Shown here one piece after another: positions 9,261-20,229 of a stretch of DNA of 64,000 bases. Below the pieces are notes generated by a model that made no database searches, was not told where the DNA came from, and saw only the letters and a program-made list of their open reading frames with translations. The DNA comes from Uloborus plumipes (Eukaryota > Arthropoda > Arachnida > Araneae > Uloboridae). The stretch lies in assembly GCA_038373865.1 (NCBI GenBank), contig JAXGGA010001054.1, positions 62,001 through 126,000 on the forward strand, written 5' to 3'. How positions within the stretch are numbered: the first letter of the stretch is position 1; the number at the start of each line of letters is the position of its first letter. A program made the translations under genes and the position numbers.

Positions 9261-11606
9261 GTTAGAACATTAGCCTTCCCTAAATAAGGTAGGCTAACAC
9301 CCTACCTTGTTTAAGGTATAAGTAGCACTGACAGAAGGATAGGATACATGAAGGAGAAGTCGGGGGCATTGAAGAGGAGGTTTGTCTGGGGCGACAACAG
9401 TAAGTGGGGCACAATGCGAACGACGATATTGTCCCTACCTGGACGAATAGACCGCTCTGACGGGCCGTAAGGGGTGACAGTGCCTGGATAGATATGGAGC
9501 ACAAGCCTCGGGGGTATTATTACGGGAGAAGAGTTGTGGGATCCCGTAAGGCCAGGGGGGACTCGGTGGTTTGGACTGTACACTGGATGGGTGAGTGATG
9601 TTGTGGTGGTGATGGATTTAGTGGGGTTGGGTATTCGGGGGGGTATTGGTTGGGTTAGGGGTGGTGGGGTGGAGGGTGTCATGTGGGTGTTTTGGTATGT
9701 TCGGTTTTTGGGGGAGTAACGTTTAGTGGGGGGGTGTGGATTGGTTTTGTAAAGGGTGGAGGGTTTTGTTTTTGTTTTTTTTTCTCTGGATTGTAGTTGG
9801 GGTGTGCATGGGTCTAGTAGTTGAAGTTGGGTGGATTCGGCTCATGGTGGGAGGATTGTGGTTGGGGTTGTGGAGGTGGGGGGCTGGGGGATAGGGTGTG
9901 CGGGGTGGGGGGTGTGTTGCTATGGGTGGTGTGGGGGAAGGCAGAATATATTATTGGGGTGGTTGCAGTATCTGTAGCTGGGAGTGGAGTTGGTGTGTGG
10001 GTCGGTGGGGGGGGGGTGTATGACGGTGTGGAACGAATGGGGGTGTGGGTGGTTGGGTAGTGAGTTGTGAAATCTGGGCTTGTGGCATCGGCGGGTTGGG
10101 TGGTAGGGCTCCCCCAGGGTCGGCAGTACGTATAGGATTGGTGGGTGGCCGGGGTGGGCGGTGGTGTGGTCAATGGGTTACCGCAAGCGTGTGGGGTGAG
10201 GTGGGTGGCTTGGTGGATGAGCCTAGGTGGTGAGGGAATGGGGGGTCGACTTGGGTTGCGCTTTCTGGCATGTGGTCGGAGGGGGTTGGGACAGGTGTCT
10301 GCACCGGAGTCGGGTGTTGGCAGGCACTCACGGTCGTAGACTACAAAAAGAAGGGGGTTCTGGCGAGCGCGGAGTATGGGCGTTTTCGGGGGGGTGGGGG
10401 CCAATGAAGTCGTGGAGTATGTGAACAGGGGGGTGGTGCGGGCTGGGACATGATATGTGTGGCAGTGGTGATGGGGGGCTTTGGCGGTGAGAGGGTTTGG
10501 TGAGGAGTCATGGGGGGGGTGATAAGAATCGTATGTGTGTAGAGGCGGTGGTGTGGTGGATGGCGACGGTGGGTGCTGAGTGGTTGAGGTGTATGTTGTT
10601 TACGGAGGATCCATGAGTTGCCAACTGTTCGAAAACTGTGCGGAGTGGTTCGGTGGGTGTGGTGGTGCGCCGTGACTGGCAGAATGCTCTTACGAGGGGG
10701 GGGGGGCGGGGGTCTGAGGTTGAGGTGAGTGGGGCGGGGGTGAGTGGGTTGTATGTGGGAGTGGAGTTGGGTGGTGTTGCGGCGGTGTGGTTGCGAGGTT
10801 CGCGATGGCCATGGGGGGGTGTGTGAAGGCGGGGTGTATGGGCAGGGCTGGTAGGCGTGGGCGAAGTGGTTGGGTCGGGTGACGGTGGGGATGTAAGAAG
10901 TTCTGTTTATGTGTGTGGTGGGCGTGAAATTGGGTGGATAAACGTCGGGGTGAAGGTAAAGGGGCGTATGAGGCGGGGCGGGTGGAGAAACAGGGTGGCG
11001 GGCGTCGGGGGGGTATGGTGTGTGGGGGAGTTCCGAGCTGGAGTACATGGCTTCGACGATTGTGTAGAGTGTTGGGGGTGTAGAGTGGGACCGCAAGTGG
11101 TGGTGTGAGTGGGTGTGGGTGGACGGCGGCTGGTGGTTGGGGTGTGAGGGGACAGTGGAGGTGGTGGGAGCCTCGGGGGGTGTGTGCGGTGGAGAGGGGT
11201 CGGTTTGGTGGGGGTGCGCGTTGGGCGGCGGTGGGCGTGTCTGGTTAACTAAGTGCGGGAGTGGAGGGTCTGATTGGGAGCGGTTGGAAAGGAAGAGATA
11301 ATTGATCTCGGTTATGCCGGGGTGTCGATGGTGTCGGAGGGTTCGTGGACGGGGAGTGGAGGCCGGAGGGGGTGGGGTGAATGGGTTTGTTGTCGTCAGG
11401 TTATTGGTGGTTTTGGTTGGCGGGTTTTTGATGGGACGGTGGGTGCCTGGTGGTGCCGTGGTGGGCCGGTGGGTGGGTGCGTGCGCCGTCGGCACGGAAT
11501 TAGGATGGGGGCTAGGTGGGGTCGGGAAGATGGGGTTGGGGGGGTGGGTGTGGTGGTTATTTTATTAAATTATCGCTAAGAGTCCACTTACTAACCTTGT
11601 TCTAAC
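9261..11606. other. Possible element bounded by GTTAGAACA inverted repeat
   Basis: GTTAGAACA at 9261-9269 and TGTTCTAAC at 11598-11606 are exact 9-bp inverted repeats enclosing the anomalous G/T-rich block. Just inside, CCTACCTTGTTTAAGG (9301-9316) pairs with CCCTAAATAAGGTAGG (9278-9293) as a 14/16 hairpin, and CTAACCTTGTT (11591-11601) echoes it at the right. No target duplication is obvious. The pairing could be chance, so this is tentative. Confidence 0.35.
9340..11568. other. Extreme G/T-rich, strand-asymmetric block (about 2.2 kb)
   Basis: The + strand changes abruptly from AT-rich to G-rich. A counted line (10741-10800) gave 32 G, 20 T, 5 A and 3 C in 60 bases. G runs of 4-9 are frequent and there is no fixed repeat period. 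The first 200 bases (9340-9540) are more balanced, and small balanced islands recur (e.g. 10290-10350, 10600-10650, 11030-11080, 11280-11325). The C-rich minus strand gives long Pro/Thr/His-rich frames (up to 384 codons, 10341-11495), which follow from composition and are not called as genes. Alternatives are a real G-rich repeat, a hypermutated element, or base-calling/assembly error. Confidence 0.85.
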
Positions 11607-13600
11607 TTATTAAAGCATACATACATTTTTATATATAAGAGTTCATTCAAACTATTTTAAATTTACATTTTGGGAAAATTAATGTAATTTATTATTTTAT
11701 TCTTGATACATATTCATAAATTGATAACTAAAAAAGGTTGCTACTAAGCATATTTTTGAATGCAGGAAAATCGTTATTTCTTAAAATCAAAAAGCATTCA
11801 ATGGAAAATTTTATGTTTGCAAATAAATGTTATAGCTGGTAAAGATTACTATTTAATTGTTTTCCTTCTGGGTAAGAAGAAAACCTAATTGAATTTACTT
11901 TACTACACAATATTTAGTTCATAAAAAAGATTTGTTTAGTTACATTATGATTTGAATAAATTAATTCTCGAATTAAAAAAGAACTTTTTTTATTTCTCAT
12001 CCAATTTATACAATTAATTTGTTTCTCTCATTATAAAAGAGCACCAATCAATTTCATTTTGTTTTATTATTTCCAAAGCTCTAATACAAACGCTACTGCA
12101 CCAATTCTAGTTTAACAAGGAGCGAATTTGATTTTCATCAGCTAATGCCGGAAATATTAGCACAAAAAATATCAGTTCTTAATTATTTCGAATCAGATGT
12201 TCTTTTTAGATTTGATGAGGCTGAAAAAAAAATACTTTTTTGCAACAATGGAAAAAGAATTAGAATAAAAATTACACTCTGATGAAAAATTAATTCCTTT
12301 TTCCATTAGAAAAAAAGTGCAAAAAAAAAAGTCCTTCTAAAAATGTTTTTCATTACATTTCTTTCCCTGTTATTATCTTTATTAAATACACAATGGAAAA
12401 AGATGAAGATTTTTTTTTAGGAAAACAGAACGGGAGTCCTCAGAAAAAACATTGTTCAATTACATAAAATGTAAAAACAATTATCTTCCACGTATACGTA
12501 TATTTCCGTTCCTTTCTGTTTGAGTATAAATTCCTTTTTGTTTCTTTAATAAAAGTTTCTCCTTTTTGGTAACATTTTATTTTCTTAAAATCTAAAGAAC
12601 TTATATATGTATCATTTTTTCTTATGTGGACAATTCTTGCATACATTCAAGTTAATTTTGAAGAAACGTTTGCAGTTGAAGTTTGTTTTAAAATGTTCGA
12701 CTTCACAATTATTTACTGCAGATGGCAGAATAAAAAAAATAATAACAATGTGGGGCACATTTCAAAATGAAAAAGTTGATGTTTTTAAGAGCAGGATACG
12801 TTGTGCTTGTTACTCAAATAAATTATTAAAAATGTCCTGTGTTTTCTTAAGTTTTCTTTCAAAGTTTTCTACAGATTTTACTTTTTTGAAGAATACTATT
12901 GCTATTCGTTAATAGTGATGATAAATAAATTAATGATAAGAAATACAACACCCAAACTCGTTTGGTTGTCAGTTTAAATGTGTTATATTTATACATAAAG
13001 GAGGTTTTAAAGGGTGAAATATGAAAATCTTTCCTCAGAATTTTTTTATTAAAATTTTTTAATACACAAAAATAAATGAAAAATTTTTCTTCTCTTTTGT
13101 TTTTTTTTTTAACTGTAATTTTAAAAATATAGTGGTCCAATTTTGGAAGTAGTTAGTAATCGAAAAATAATAAAATAAAATGACATGCTTACTTCCTCAA
13201 ACTTTAAATAAAATATTGCTGTCATAAATTTCTGCTTGAAATGCCTCTGCTTGAGTGCAATAAAATAAATGTGTACATTGTCGTTGGGAATAACTATGAA
13301 CAAGCACATGACTATAAACAAGCGCATGATTATGAAAAATAAATAAAACATGAAATACAAATTTTTGAAAATGAGGAACCGTTCAAAACAAGGTTTTCTT
13401 TTTTTTTAAATAAAATCAATTAAATAAATTAGTCTCTAAAAGTTCCAAATCTAAAACGTAGACATGTAATGCCCGAACGTAAAGCTGATTTGTATAATGT
13501 AGGATGCATTCCAACTTCGCAATCAATAAAATTATCGTTTACATTTAGAATTTTTCAAATCAAGTTAAAGATAATGAATAAGAAGCCATTCAAAGCGTAA
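11607..13600. other. AT-rich spacer, no gene seen
   Basis: Low-complexity AT-rich DNA. Frames here are rich in Phe, Lys and Ile, as expected from composition. No recognised element. Confidence 0.55.
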
Positions 13601-15340
13601 TTCTATATTCTGTAATTTTATCCAAGTTCCATACGTGATGCATGACACAATCACATGGTATGGAGCAATTGAGGCGAGTAACAACCGTAGGGATAGAGAG
13701 AGATACAGAGCTTAACCTGTAAAGCTTGGCCACGGAAAGATGGCCGGTGACCTCGACTGGGAAACGTGCGACTTTATTTTGAAATGAGTAAGATCTGTGA
13801 GAAAATTGATTTTTGACTAACTTTGTTCATTAAAGTTTTTACCGCCTGCGTTATCTCTCTGATGCTACTTATTACAAAAAGAAGCGTTCCGTTTTCGCTT
13901 CAAGGTCATATGTCATCTTTCCGAGTAAAGGTTTACCATGTTTGAATAAATTCTACCGAGCTTCTGCTGGATAGCAACTTTCAGTTTCGTCGATTGTTCT
14001 TGACAAAGAGAATACTAGTTTTCTAATGACTTTAAATTTAACCACTACAGCCAAAATTCTGCGAACTTAAACCTGAATTTCACTAGGAGATTCTTATGGT
14101 CCTGGCTTAGCAGTTGATCTTGATTATGCTCAACCCACTTACACGGATCCGACATTTTTACCCAACAGTCTGCACTTTATGCGTAGAATTTTAAACGTTG
14201 CATGTTATTGTGATATATTCGAATACAAGGAACTATTTTGTATCGTATTCTGAAATAGCAACTTTCTTAAAAGTTTTCTTGTATTTGAAGAATAATAATT
14301 TGCTCATGTTGCGGGTGTGACCTTAGAGTCACGCCTGCAGCACGTTGCTTGGTCTTTCAAACAAGTTTGTAGAATTCGTATGTTTTGTGACGAATGACCA
14401 CAGGTTGACTTTCATTTGCTAACACGTTGACTGTCACGCAATGAAAAATTCGTGGCATATGAGATGCGATAAAAGCAGCGTACCTCACAGCCAGTTTTGA
14501 TATACTGGTACCTCCTCAGAAGCCAAATAAACATATTAATATCAGGGTACTGCAATTAAATTCAAATCTGTGCCAAAACGGCAAATCTATCACCTACGAG
14601 CTAATTCAAAGTTGATTCGGTAAGCTGAAATAGTTTGCTACGAATTATCTCGTAGTTAGGCAGTCTATGTGTCCAGAACCCAAACAGTTAATCTGACAAA
14701 AAATGGAATTATTCACAAAAATTGTATTAAGAAGTATAATTTCAGAGCAGAAACGAGTTCTACTGAATCAAATTTGAGTACGTGGCTTCGACCCTAATGC
14801 TTTATTGTTGGGTTAGGAGTTGAGCTTTGCTGAGTATGAAACGATAAACCCTAAGCAGTCAAACCGTTAGGTGTCAGATTCGTGAATAAATGGTTTTGGG
14901 TTTTATATCGTTCCTTCAAAGACGCTATGATGCTCGGGGAAAATTAAATCTGATGTGGTGACACAGTCAACAAAGTTCCAATTTCAAATCAATATATCTG
15001 GTCATGCCGGATTAGATGTTGTTTCGGCATCACAACAAAATGTGACATCAAACAATTTTGTATCTAGGACAGAGCCGGAATAGATAAGAAAAACTGATCT
15101 ATCCTCATGGCATAACCCAACCTTTTAAAGCACCTTTGTGGTAAATGCGGATGACTCTGGGGTGTAAGAAACGGAAGGGTGAAACGGCACCTTAGTAAGC
15201 TTGTGCCATTTACAATTCCATTACCAATAAGAACAGAACAAAGAATCAGTTCTAATCTCGTGTTGAGACAGACTATGCAAAATATTGCTTCTATCAGTTA
15301 CGAAAAAGCAATTTAATAGCCGATTTTTCATTGAATTTTT
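13600..15340. other. Less AT-biased, unrecognised unique stretch
   Basis: Base composition is more balanced than in either neighbour and homopolymers are fewer, so this may be old TE or ancient coding sequence. No frame over 60 codons exists and I recognise no motif. It contains a short hairpin GTGTGACCTTAGAGTCACGC near 14316-14335. Confidence 0.35.
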
Positions 15341-16840
15341 AGCTTAAACGCTTTATGTAATTATAAACTAATAAACTTTATTAAACATATTAATGGTAAA
15401 TCAACTCATCAGCATAAAGAAACAACATAAAACTCACTTGAAATCACAAAACATAACATTAAAACAAAACTAGTTAATACACGTCCCTTGTCATGAAAAT
15501 CGTAATAACGTAATTCGAACAATAAAAATGTTGCCATTTTTAAAAATTAAAGTTCTTTGTTTACATAATCATTGACCAACTAAGAGAAAACAATTGACTA
15601 AAAAGCAGGGTGTTAAAAACAATTATTTTAATGTAACAAACAAGAGTAAATAATAAATTTCAAAGTGTCTTAAAATTTTGAGAGGCCTCAAAAATATATT
15701 CCCATTAAAAAGCGTCTCCTATCTATTTGAATCGAATACAAATTATAAGTCAAAATCCAGAGAATAATCCTGCTGTATAATTTTGTATACACCCCCCTCA
15801 AATTTGTAGATGTATAAGCAACTCGAATTCAAAAGAGATCGGAGTAAGAAGAAGGGAGGGGGAAAGGAAAAAAAAAAACTTAAAGTGGAATTGAATAAGA
15901 AGACGGTGTAAGAAAAAATATAAACGTGGGGTAGGGCGAAAAAAAAATAATAAAGAATTACACAGGAAAAAAAGGGAGAATGAAAGGCTGGTAAAAAAGC
16001 ACTACCAGTAAAACGTATATCCAAAGAAATAAGATTAAAAGGTAGGACCGAGCAAAAAATGAGTGCAAGCAAATTATAATTCTCTTTTTTCATCCTTTAA
16101 AAAAATAAGAATAATAAAAAAAAGAGGTTCAGAGATCTTTTTCAGAAGCATTATACAAAAATTTCCAATTTTTCGGTTCGTTGATCAGTAAAATGCAAAT
16201 GCATTTTGCGTTAAAAACGACTGAGATAAACTTGCGTAGTATAAAGGTTTAAATTTTGCTTTCTTAAAGGCTCGAAATATCCCATCTCCCCCATTTTTAC
16301 CGGTTTTCCTTTTAAAATTCGCGTCTTGCAAAGGCAGAATTTGATTGGTATTTTTAATTAAAGTATTTATTTGGGAGCAGGCCTGCGATAGCTCAACTCC
16401 GTTTCATTGATTGCAATTGAATAAACTGTCGATTACTGTAATTTAGTGCTTCCATTTTCTTGTAAAAAAATCTTTAATTAGACTTCTGTTCATAATGGTT
16501 TTTATGATTAATTTCAGTTTCTTTTTTTTATGAAACGAGATGTTTTTGATAAAGAAACGTGATACTTGTTTCTTTATAACCAATACGTTTGCAAGTGTTT
16601 TTAGAGTTAATTGCTTTTTGCAAACTTTATTTTCATTTTTTAAATACCGTTTCAAATTACTTGGTCACGACATAACTAAATGAGGCTATATTTTAAATTA
16701 ATTTTGATATTTATTTCGAGTACAAGGAAGAAAAATAGATACTGAAGAACTTTCCTTGAAGAAAAAAATCAATGCTTTTGCCTTAGACTCGAGCAATGTA
16801 CATTAAATTACTAACAAACCGGTTATAATACCACGTTCTT
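15341..16840. other. AT-rich spacer, no gene seen
   Basis: Purine-rich and A-rich tracts (15845-16120). No supported feature. Confidence 0.5.
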
Positions 16841-16844
16841 TTTA

Positions 16845-17090
16845 TTAACTCATCAGTCCGGAATAGTCAAGAACCGAGTTAGAGGCAGATGGTTTCTCAT
16901 TAAAGCTTAGATTACGAGCAAACTGGTAGCTTCATTTAATTTAGCACACTAGTGACATACTGCACGAGGTAGTGGAGCAGGTATCGAAAATGAAGGTAAG
17001 AGCTTAGTTAATAAGCCCCAGAGCTAAGGCAGAACTAAAATCAAACTACCGCCAGAGAGATCTTCTGCCTCTAGCTTGGTCATTAAATAT
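16845..17090. repeat. SINE-like interspersed repeat (second copy)
   Basis: ATCAGTCCGGAATAG and GAACCGAGTTAGAGGCAG match the 3' part of the 3085-3180 repeat. At the right, CTGCCTCTAGCTTGGTC...ATTCCG is the inverse of the same block, so the copy has inverted ends around a centre of about 150 bp. Confidence 0.5.
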
Positions 17091-17295
17091 TCCGTAGTAA
17101 TGTAACTATATCGTAATGTTTCACCAATTTCTGTGTAAAGTTACACCAGAACTCTATGTCAAAAGAAGCAATAAAAAACAGAGCATTCATCAGCCTGGAA
17201 ATTGCTTCCAATTATTCGTTTATTTAACGTTTATTAGGTACATGCTTTCCCACTATTACCAATCAACTTTACATAAGTTCGTAAGTTATTTAAGT

Positions 17296-17395
17296 TACGA
17301 ACGATATGATCGAACTCCGAACAGAGAGTTCTCAATTGAAGCGCGTTTCACCACTCGGCCGTTAAGGCACATCTTGGTTACGTTCATAAGACTTT
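17296..17395 (-). repeat. tRNA-like SINE head or tRNA pseudogene (minus strand)
   Basis: Read on the minus strand, CGGCCGAGTGGTGAAACGC resembles an A box of a tRNA-Ser/Leu type, followed by a Leu/Ser-like stem TTCAATTGAGAA and a B box-like GGAGTTCGATC. The acceptor stem does not close, so it is not a working tRNA. A tRNA-derived SINE head is the simplest reading; the 3' limit of the body is not known. Confidence 0.45.
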
Positions 17396-17603
17396 AAGAG
17401 CTCTGTGCCGGTGTTTGTCTTAACGCATGCGAGTAATGTTAACGTTTGGTGCAACTTTACCCAGACTACGTGAAACTTTCCTCCAACAATAAGAGCTTTT
17501 TTAAAATCGGAACAGCTTTTTCCAGAAGTTGTGCAACGTTACACCCATCAACAATGGTTACCTTACTATTTTTTTTTAGTGTTATAATAATGCATATAAT
17601 TTC

Positions 17604-18036
17604 ATAGGCGGCTCGTACAGGGGGGGCAAGGGGGGAGATTGGCCTCTCACTTCCAAAAGTGAGGGACCTTGCCCCCTCACTTTTCACGGTTAAAAAGTTA
17701 TGGTCGAGTGAAAAGTCATTTTTTACTCAGTATTTATTTCACCAAAATAAAAGCTGAAAATTCCAAAAACAAGCTGAAATTCCAACTTTTTCATTTTATT
17801 TCATTAGAATAGAATTTTTAATCGTAAGGGAGAATGCTTATGTTAGCGATACATGGCCTGGTTGATTTTCCTGGCCATATTCCGCATGTTTTAGAGGTGA
17901 TTTAATCGGTAGTGTTAAAATACAATAATATAGCCAAATTTGACAAAGGAAAAAAAAATCAGAGATGCTGCCTTTTACCCCCCCCCCCCAAATTTTTCTG
18001 ACCCACTCCCCTTTTTTGGTACACCAGCCGCCTATA
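17604..18036. mobile_element. MITE with AGGCGGCTSGTRYA inverted ends, about 430 bp
   Basis: Left end ATAGGCGGCTCGTACA, right end TGTACCAGCCGCCTAT-like (GGTACACCAGCCGCCTAT). Subterminal G-run/C-run zones (GGGGGGGCAAGGGGGG left, CCCCCCCCCCAAATTTT right) resemble the hAT-like elements elsewhere in the window. The 8-bp duplication expected for hAT is not clear, so the superfamily is uncertain. Confidence 0.55.
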
Positions 18037-18140
18037 TTATATTCGTATATATTATATTCGTATTATTTAACAGAAAGACGCTAATTGCATTAGACCAACA
18101 CTTTCCATGTATTCGGTAACCAAAGGAAACAATTTTTATG

Positions 18141-18386
18141 CTATCGAACTCCCGTAGAAGAGCCCTCTACCGCTCGGAATAATTTCCGGCCCTGCAGTGT
18201 TATTGAAGTGTTGCGATTCGAATCTTTAATGTCTTCTACACCTCTTGCAATTTTATACAAATTTTCCGGGACTCTCTGTACATGCAATAAGGACATTTGC
18301 TGTTGACTTGTGCCCGTAAACTGCCGATTTGGAGTACAATGCTTCGATTTTTCAACTGTACCGTCATTTGGTGTGAATTCCGACAT
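18141..18386 (-). CDS. Unrecognised 81-codon frame, possible exon or gene remnant
   Basis: The frame begins MSEFTPNDGTVEKSKHC and ends FRAVEGSSTGVR before a stop. Its residue mix (Ser, Thr, Gln, Arg, Val) is unlike the Phe/Lys/Ile-rich chance frames around it and its base composition is more balanced, so it may be real or formerly real coding sequence. An in-frame TGA lies three codons upstream of the ATG, so no longer N-terminus exists without splicing. There is no signal peptide, membrane span or motif I recognise. It lies alone between a MITE and AT-rich DNA. It could equally be a TE gene fragment. Confidence 0.25.
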   Translation of the reverse strand: MSEFTPNDGTVEKSKHCTPNRQFTGTSQQQMSLLHVQRVPENLYKIARGVEDIKDSNRNTSITLQGRKLFRAVEGSSTGVR

Positions 18387-18830
18387 CCATAGTCACACAC
18401 CCCAAAGCAGAATACTTAGTGATGTTCTGCAACGCAAAATTATTTGCCCAAAGTTGTTCTGCAAGATAGATTTATACATTATATATTTACCGTCAAAATG
18501 TTACCAAAAAGTGTTTTTCATTTTTACATATAATGTACTGCAATTTAGAATTTAATGAAAAGCAACCAAATTGAAAAAAATATATTTTTTATAACAGAGT
18601 GGACAATTCGAAACATAGAAAATCTAGGGACATGGATAAATAATAGTGTTTTGGGGGGAATTTTTTTTTTTCATTTGCTTAATAATCTGCAGAAATGGTG
18701 TCAGAAGCATCATTTGTGCACTGCAGTGTCATTTATTTTGTTGTTACATTTCAGTTTAATTTTAAATCACATTCAAAATTCTAGTAATTTGAAGCTGGGA
18801 CGCGTCATTTTCTCCTTCTTCTGACAAAGA
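18387..18830. other. AT-rich spacer, no gene seen
   Basis: No supported feature. Confidence 0.5.
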
Positions 18831-18833
18831 TAA

Positions 18834-19471
18834 CACAGGCCAACAAAAAAAACCTTTTTGAAAACTTTTTTAATTTTAATAGCTGATCTTAATAGATTTT
18901 TATGTGCTGAATCCAAATCTGCTTGTAGTTTTTATGTATCACCCTTAGTTTCCAAGCAAAATGTATTTTATTATATAGTCTAATACCCATTTACAGTATA
19001 TAGGGAAATCAATGAAACACTGTAGAATCGTAAAAATGGTTTGTATTTACAGTAAAATACTTGGAATAGTAATTTTATGTGATGATACAAGGTTCACTTG
19101 TCAACTGGAATTGCTTTATATTTTCTTTCCCTTTTTTCCTTGAAGCTTCTTGTGTAGCTTTTCCTGCGATGAATAGCTTGCTGAACTTCCCGGTGAAGTG
19201 ACCAACAGTAATCCCCCATCATGTTGTAGCATGTGTTTCAGCAGTGCTGCCAACATCATCTTTGTTCATTAGACCTATTTTTTCATGTTATCTTAACTAT
19301 GAAAAAGCTGTTAAATTCTAAAAATGTTTCTTTATTTCATGAATGTAACTATAAAATGTGAATAAATGGTGGGTGATACAACTTTTTAAGCATCATATTT
19401 GGATTCAGCAACCTAAACAACATAAGAATAAGGTATTTTCATTAAAAAAGTTTTTTCATCGTTGGCCTGTG
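18834..19471. mobile_element. Long-TIR element, 638 bp, 3-bp TAA duplication (PIF/Harbinger-like?)
   Basis: CACAGGCCAAC at the left and GTTGGCCTGTG at the right, with TAA at 18831-18833 and 19472-19474. Similarity of the arms extends over about 120 bp: GCTGAATCCAAATCTG (left) matches the inverse of CATATTTGGATTCAGC (right), as does TATCACCC. A 3-bp TWA duplication is the PIF/Harbinger pattern, but no transposase motif was found to confirm that. Confidence 0.6.
19075..19269 (-). pseudogene. Broken 64-codon frame inside the long-TIR element
   Basis: On the minus strand a frame starts MNKDDVGSTAETHATT, meets a TGA at codon 17, then reads WGITVGHFTGKFSKLF and on through a Lys-rich region to a TAA at 19075-19077. 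The length is a whole number of codons and the residue mix is not AT-driven, so a decayed protein segment of the element is likely. I do not recognise the family. The stop could also mark the end of an upstream exon. Confidence 0.4.
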
Positions 19472-19689
19472 TAATTTTTGTTGTGTCCTTTCTAAATGGA
19501 TTATACCTAATCAATTGATACTTGATGCCACACAACTAAATGAAGAACCAATAAAAAATACACTTAATGGGTGGGAGTTATTAAAATTTATTTTAAAAAA
19601 TTCTAAAGTCTCGGACATGATTTGTACCATTTTCGTTGGTACAAAGCTTTGCCCCCGCGATTCTCTCACCGAAAAATTGTTTTTAATAC

Positions 19690-20150
19690 AATGTGAATAA
19701 CTAATCTGCTGTCAAAATGATAAGACCCGCAGAAGTACAGACGTAGCTTGTGTCCCCTTAATCCTTCCGTAGGTAAAATTATTTTAAATCTTAATTTGTT
19801 CTGTAAGATTCGTCACAGCAGTTCTGCGGTCAAAACGTAATGAGAACTTCAAGCAAACACCCCCCCCCCCGCCATTTATTGATGAGTAACGATTTATTGT
19901 TTTAAAGAAAATTTGAAAAGCTAATTTGTTCTGGAAGTTTCGTAGCTGACGTTCTGTGGCCATAATGTGAAAGCCCGTAGAACTTTAAACGAAGCCTGCG
20001 CGTTTTTTTTTTTTTTTTTTTTTTTGCTTTCGAACTATAACTTTTTTTTTTTCAATTTGAACAGAAGTGTTCTGCAGCCGCGATGTCTGTTCTGCGACGT
20101 ACGTCGCCGATTTAGCAGTATTCTGCTTTCGGGGTCACACATGCCAGAAG
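19690..20150 (+). repeat. Diverged tandem repeat, 3-4 units of about 110-130 bp
   Basis: TTGTTCTGTAAGATTCGTC at 19796 and TTGTTCTGGAAGTTTCGTA at 19924 are 128 bp apart. Each is followed by TTCTGCGGTCAAAACGTAATG or TTCTGTGGCCATAATGTG, then an AGAACTT block and a C-run or T-run. A weaker earlier unit starts near 19700 (CTGCTGTCAAAATGATAAG) and a later one near 20065 (TTCTGCAGCCGCGATG). Confidence 0.45.
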
Positions 20151-20164
20151 AACCCGTTTATAGG

Positions 20165-20229
20165 ACAGGTAACCATTTCCAGCCTACAATAACGCATTCA
20201 TACGAAGAAAGGACAAGGATAAGAGAGAG
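20165..20229 (-). repeat. tRNA-derived SINE, distal part (split copy)
   Basis: AACGCATTCATACGAAGAAA and GGACAAGGATAAGAGAGAGA are the inverse of the SINE body at 42510-42575 (GTCCTTGTCCTTTCTTTGTG). The other half of this SINE is at 22614-22708; the 2.38-kb element sits between the two halves. Confidence 0.7.

Noticed and set aside
10341..11495. 384-codon Pro/Thr/His-rich minus frame (and 196-codon frame at 9814-10404)
   Set aside because: Follows from the C-rich, A/T-poor minus strand of the G/T block, where stop codons are rare. Frames overlap on both strands, with no domain or start context.
9340..11568. Telomere-like repeat
   Set aside because: No TTAGG or other fixed G-rich period is present.
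17598..18045. 8-bp duplication proving hAT for the AGGCGGCT element
   Set aside because: The flanks (AATTTCAT, ATATTATA) do not match, so the superfamily was left open.
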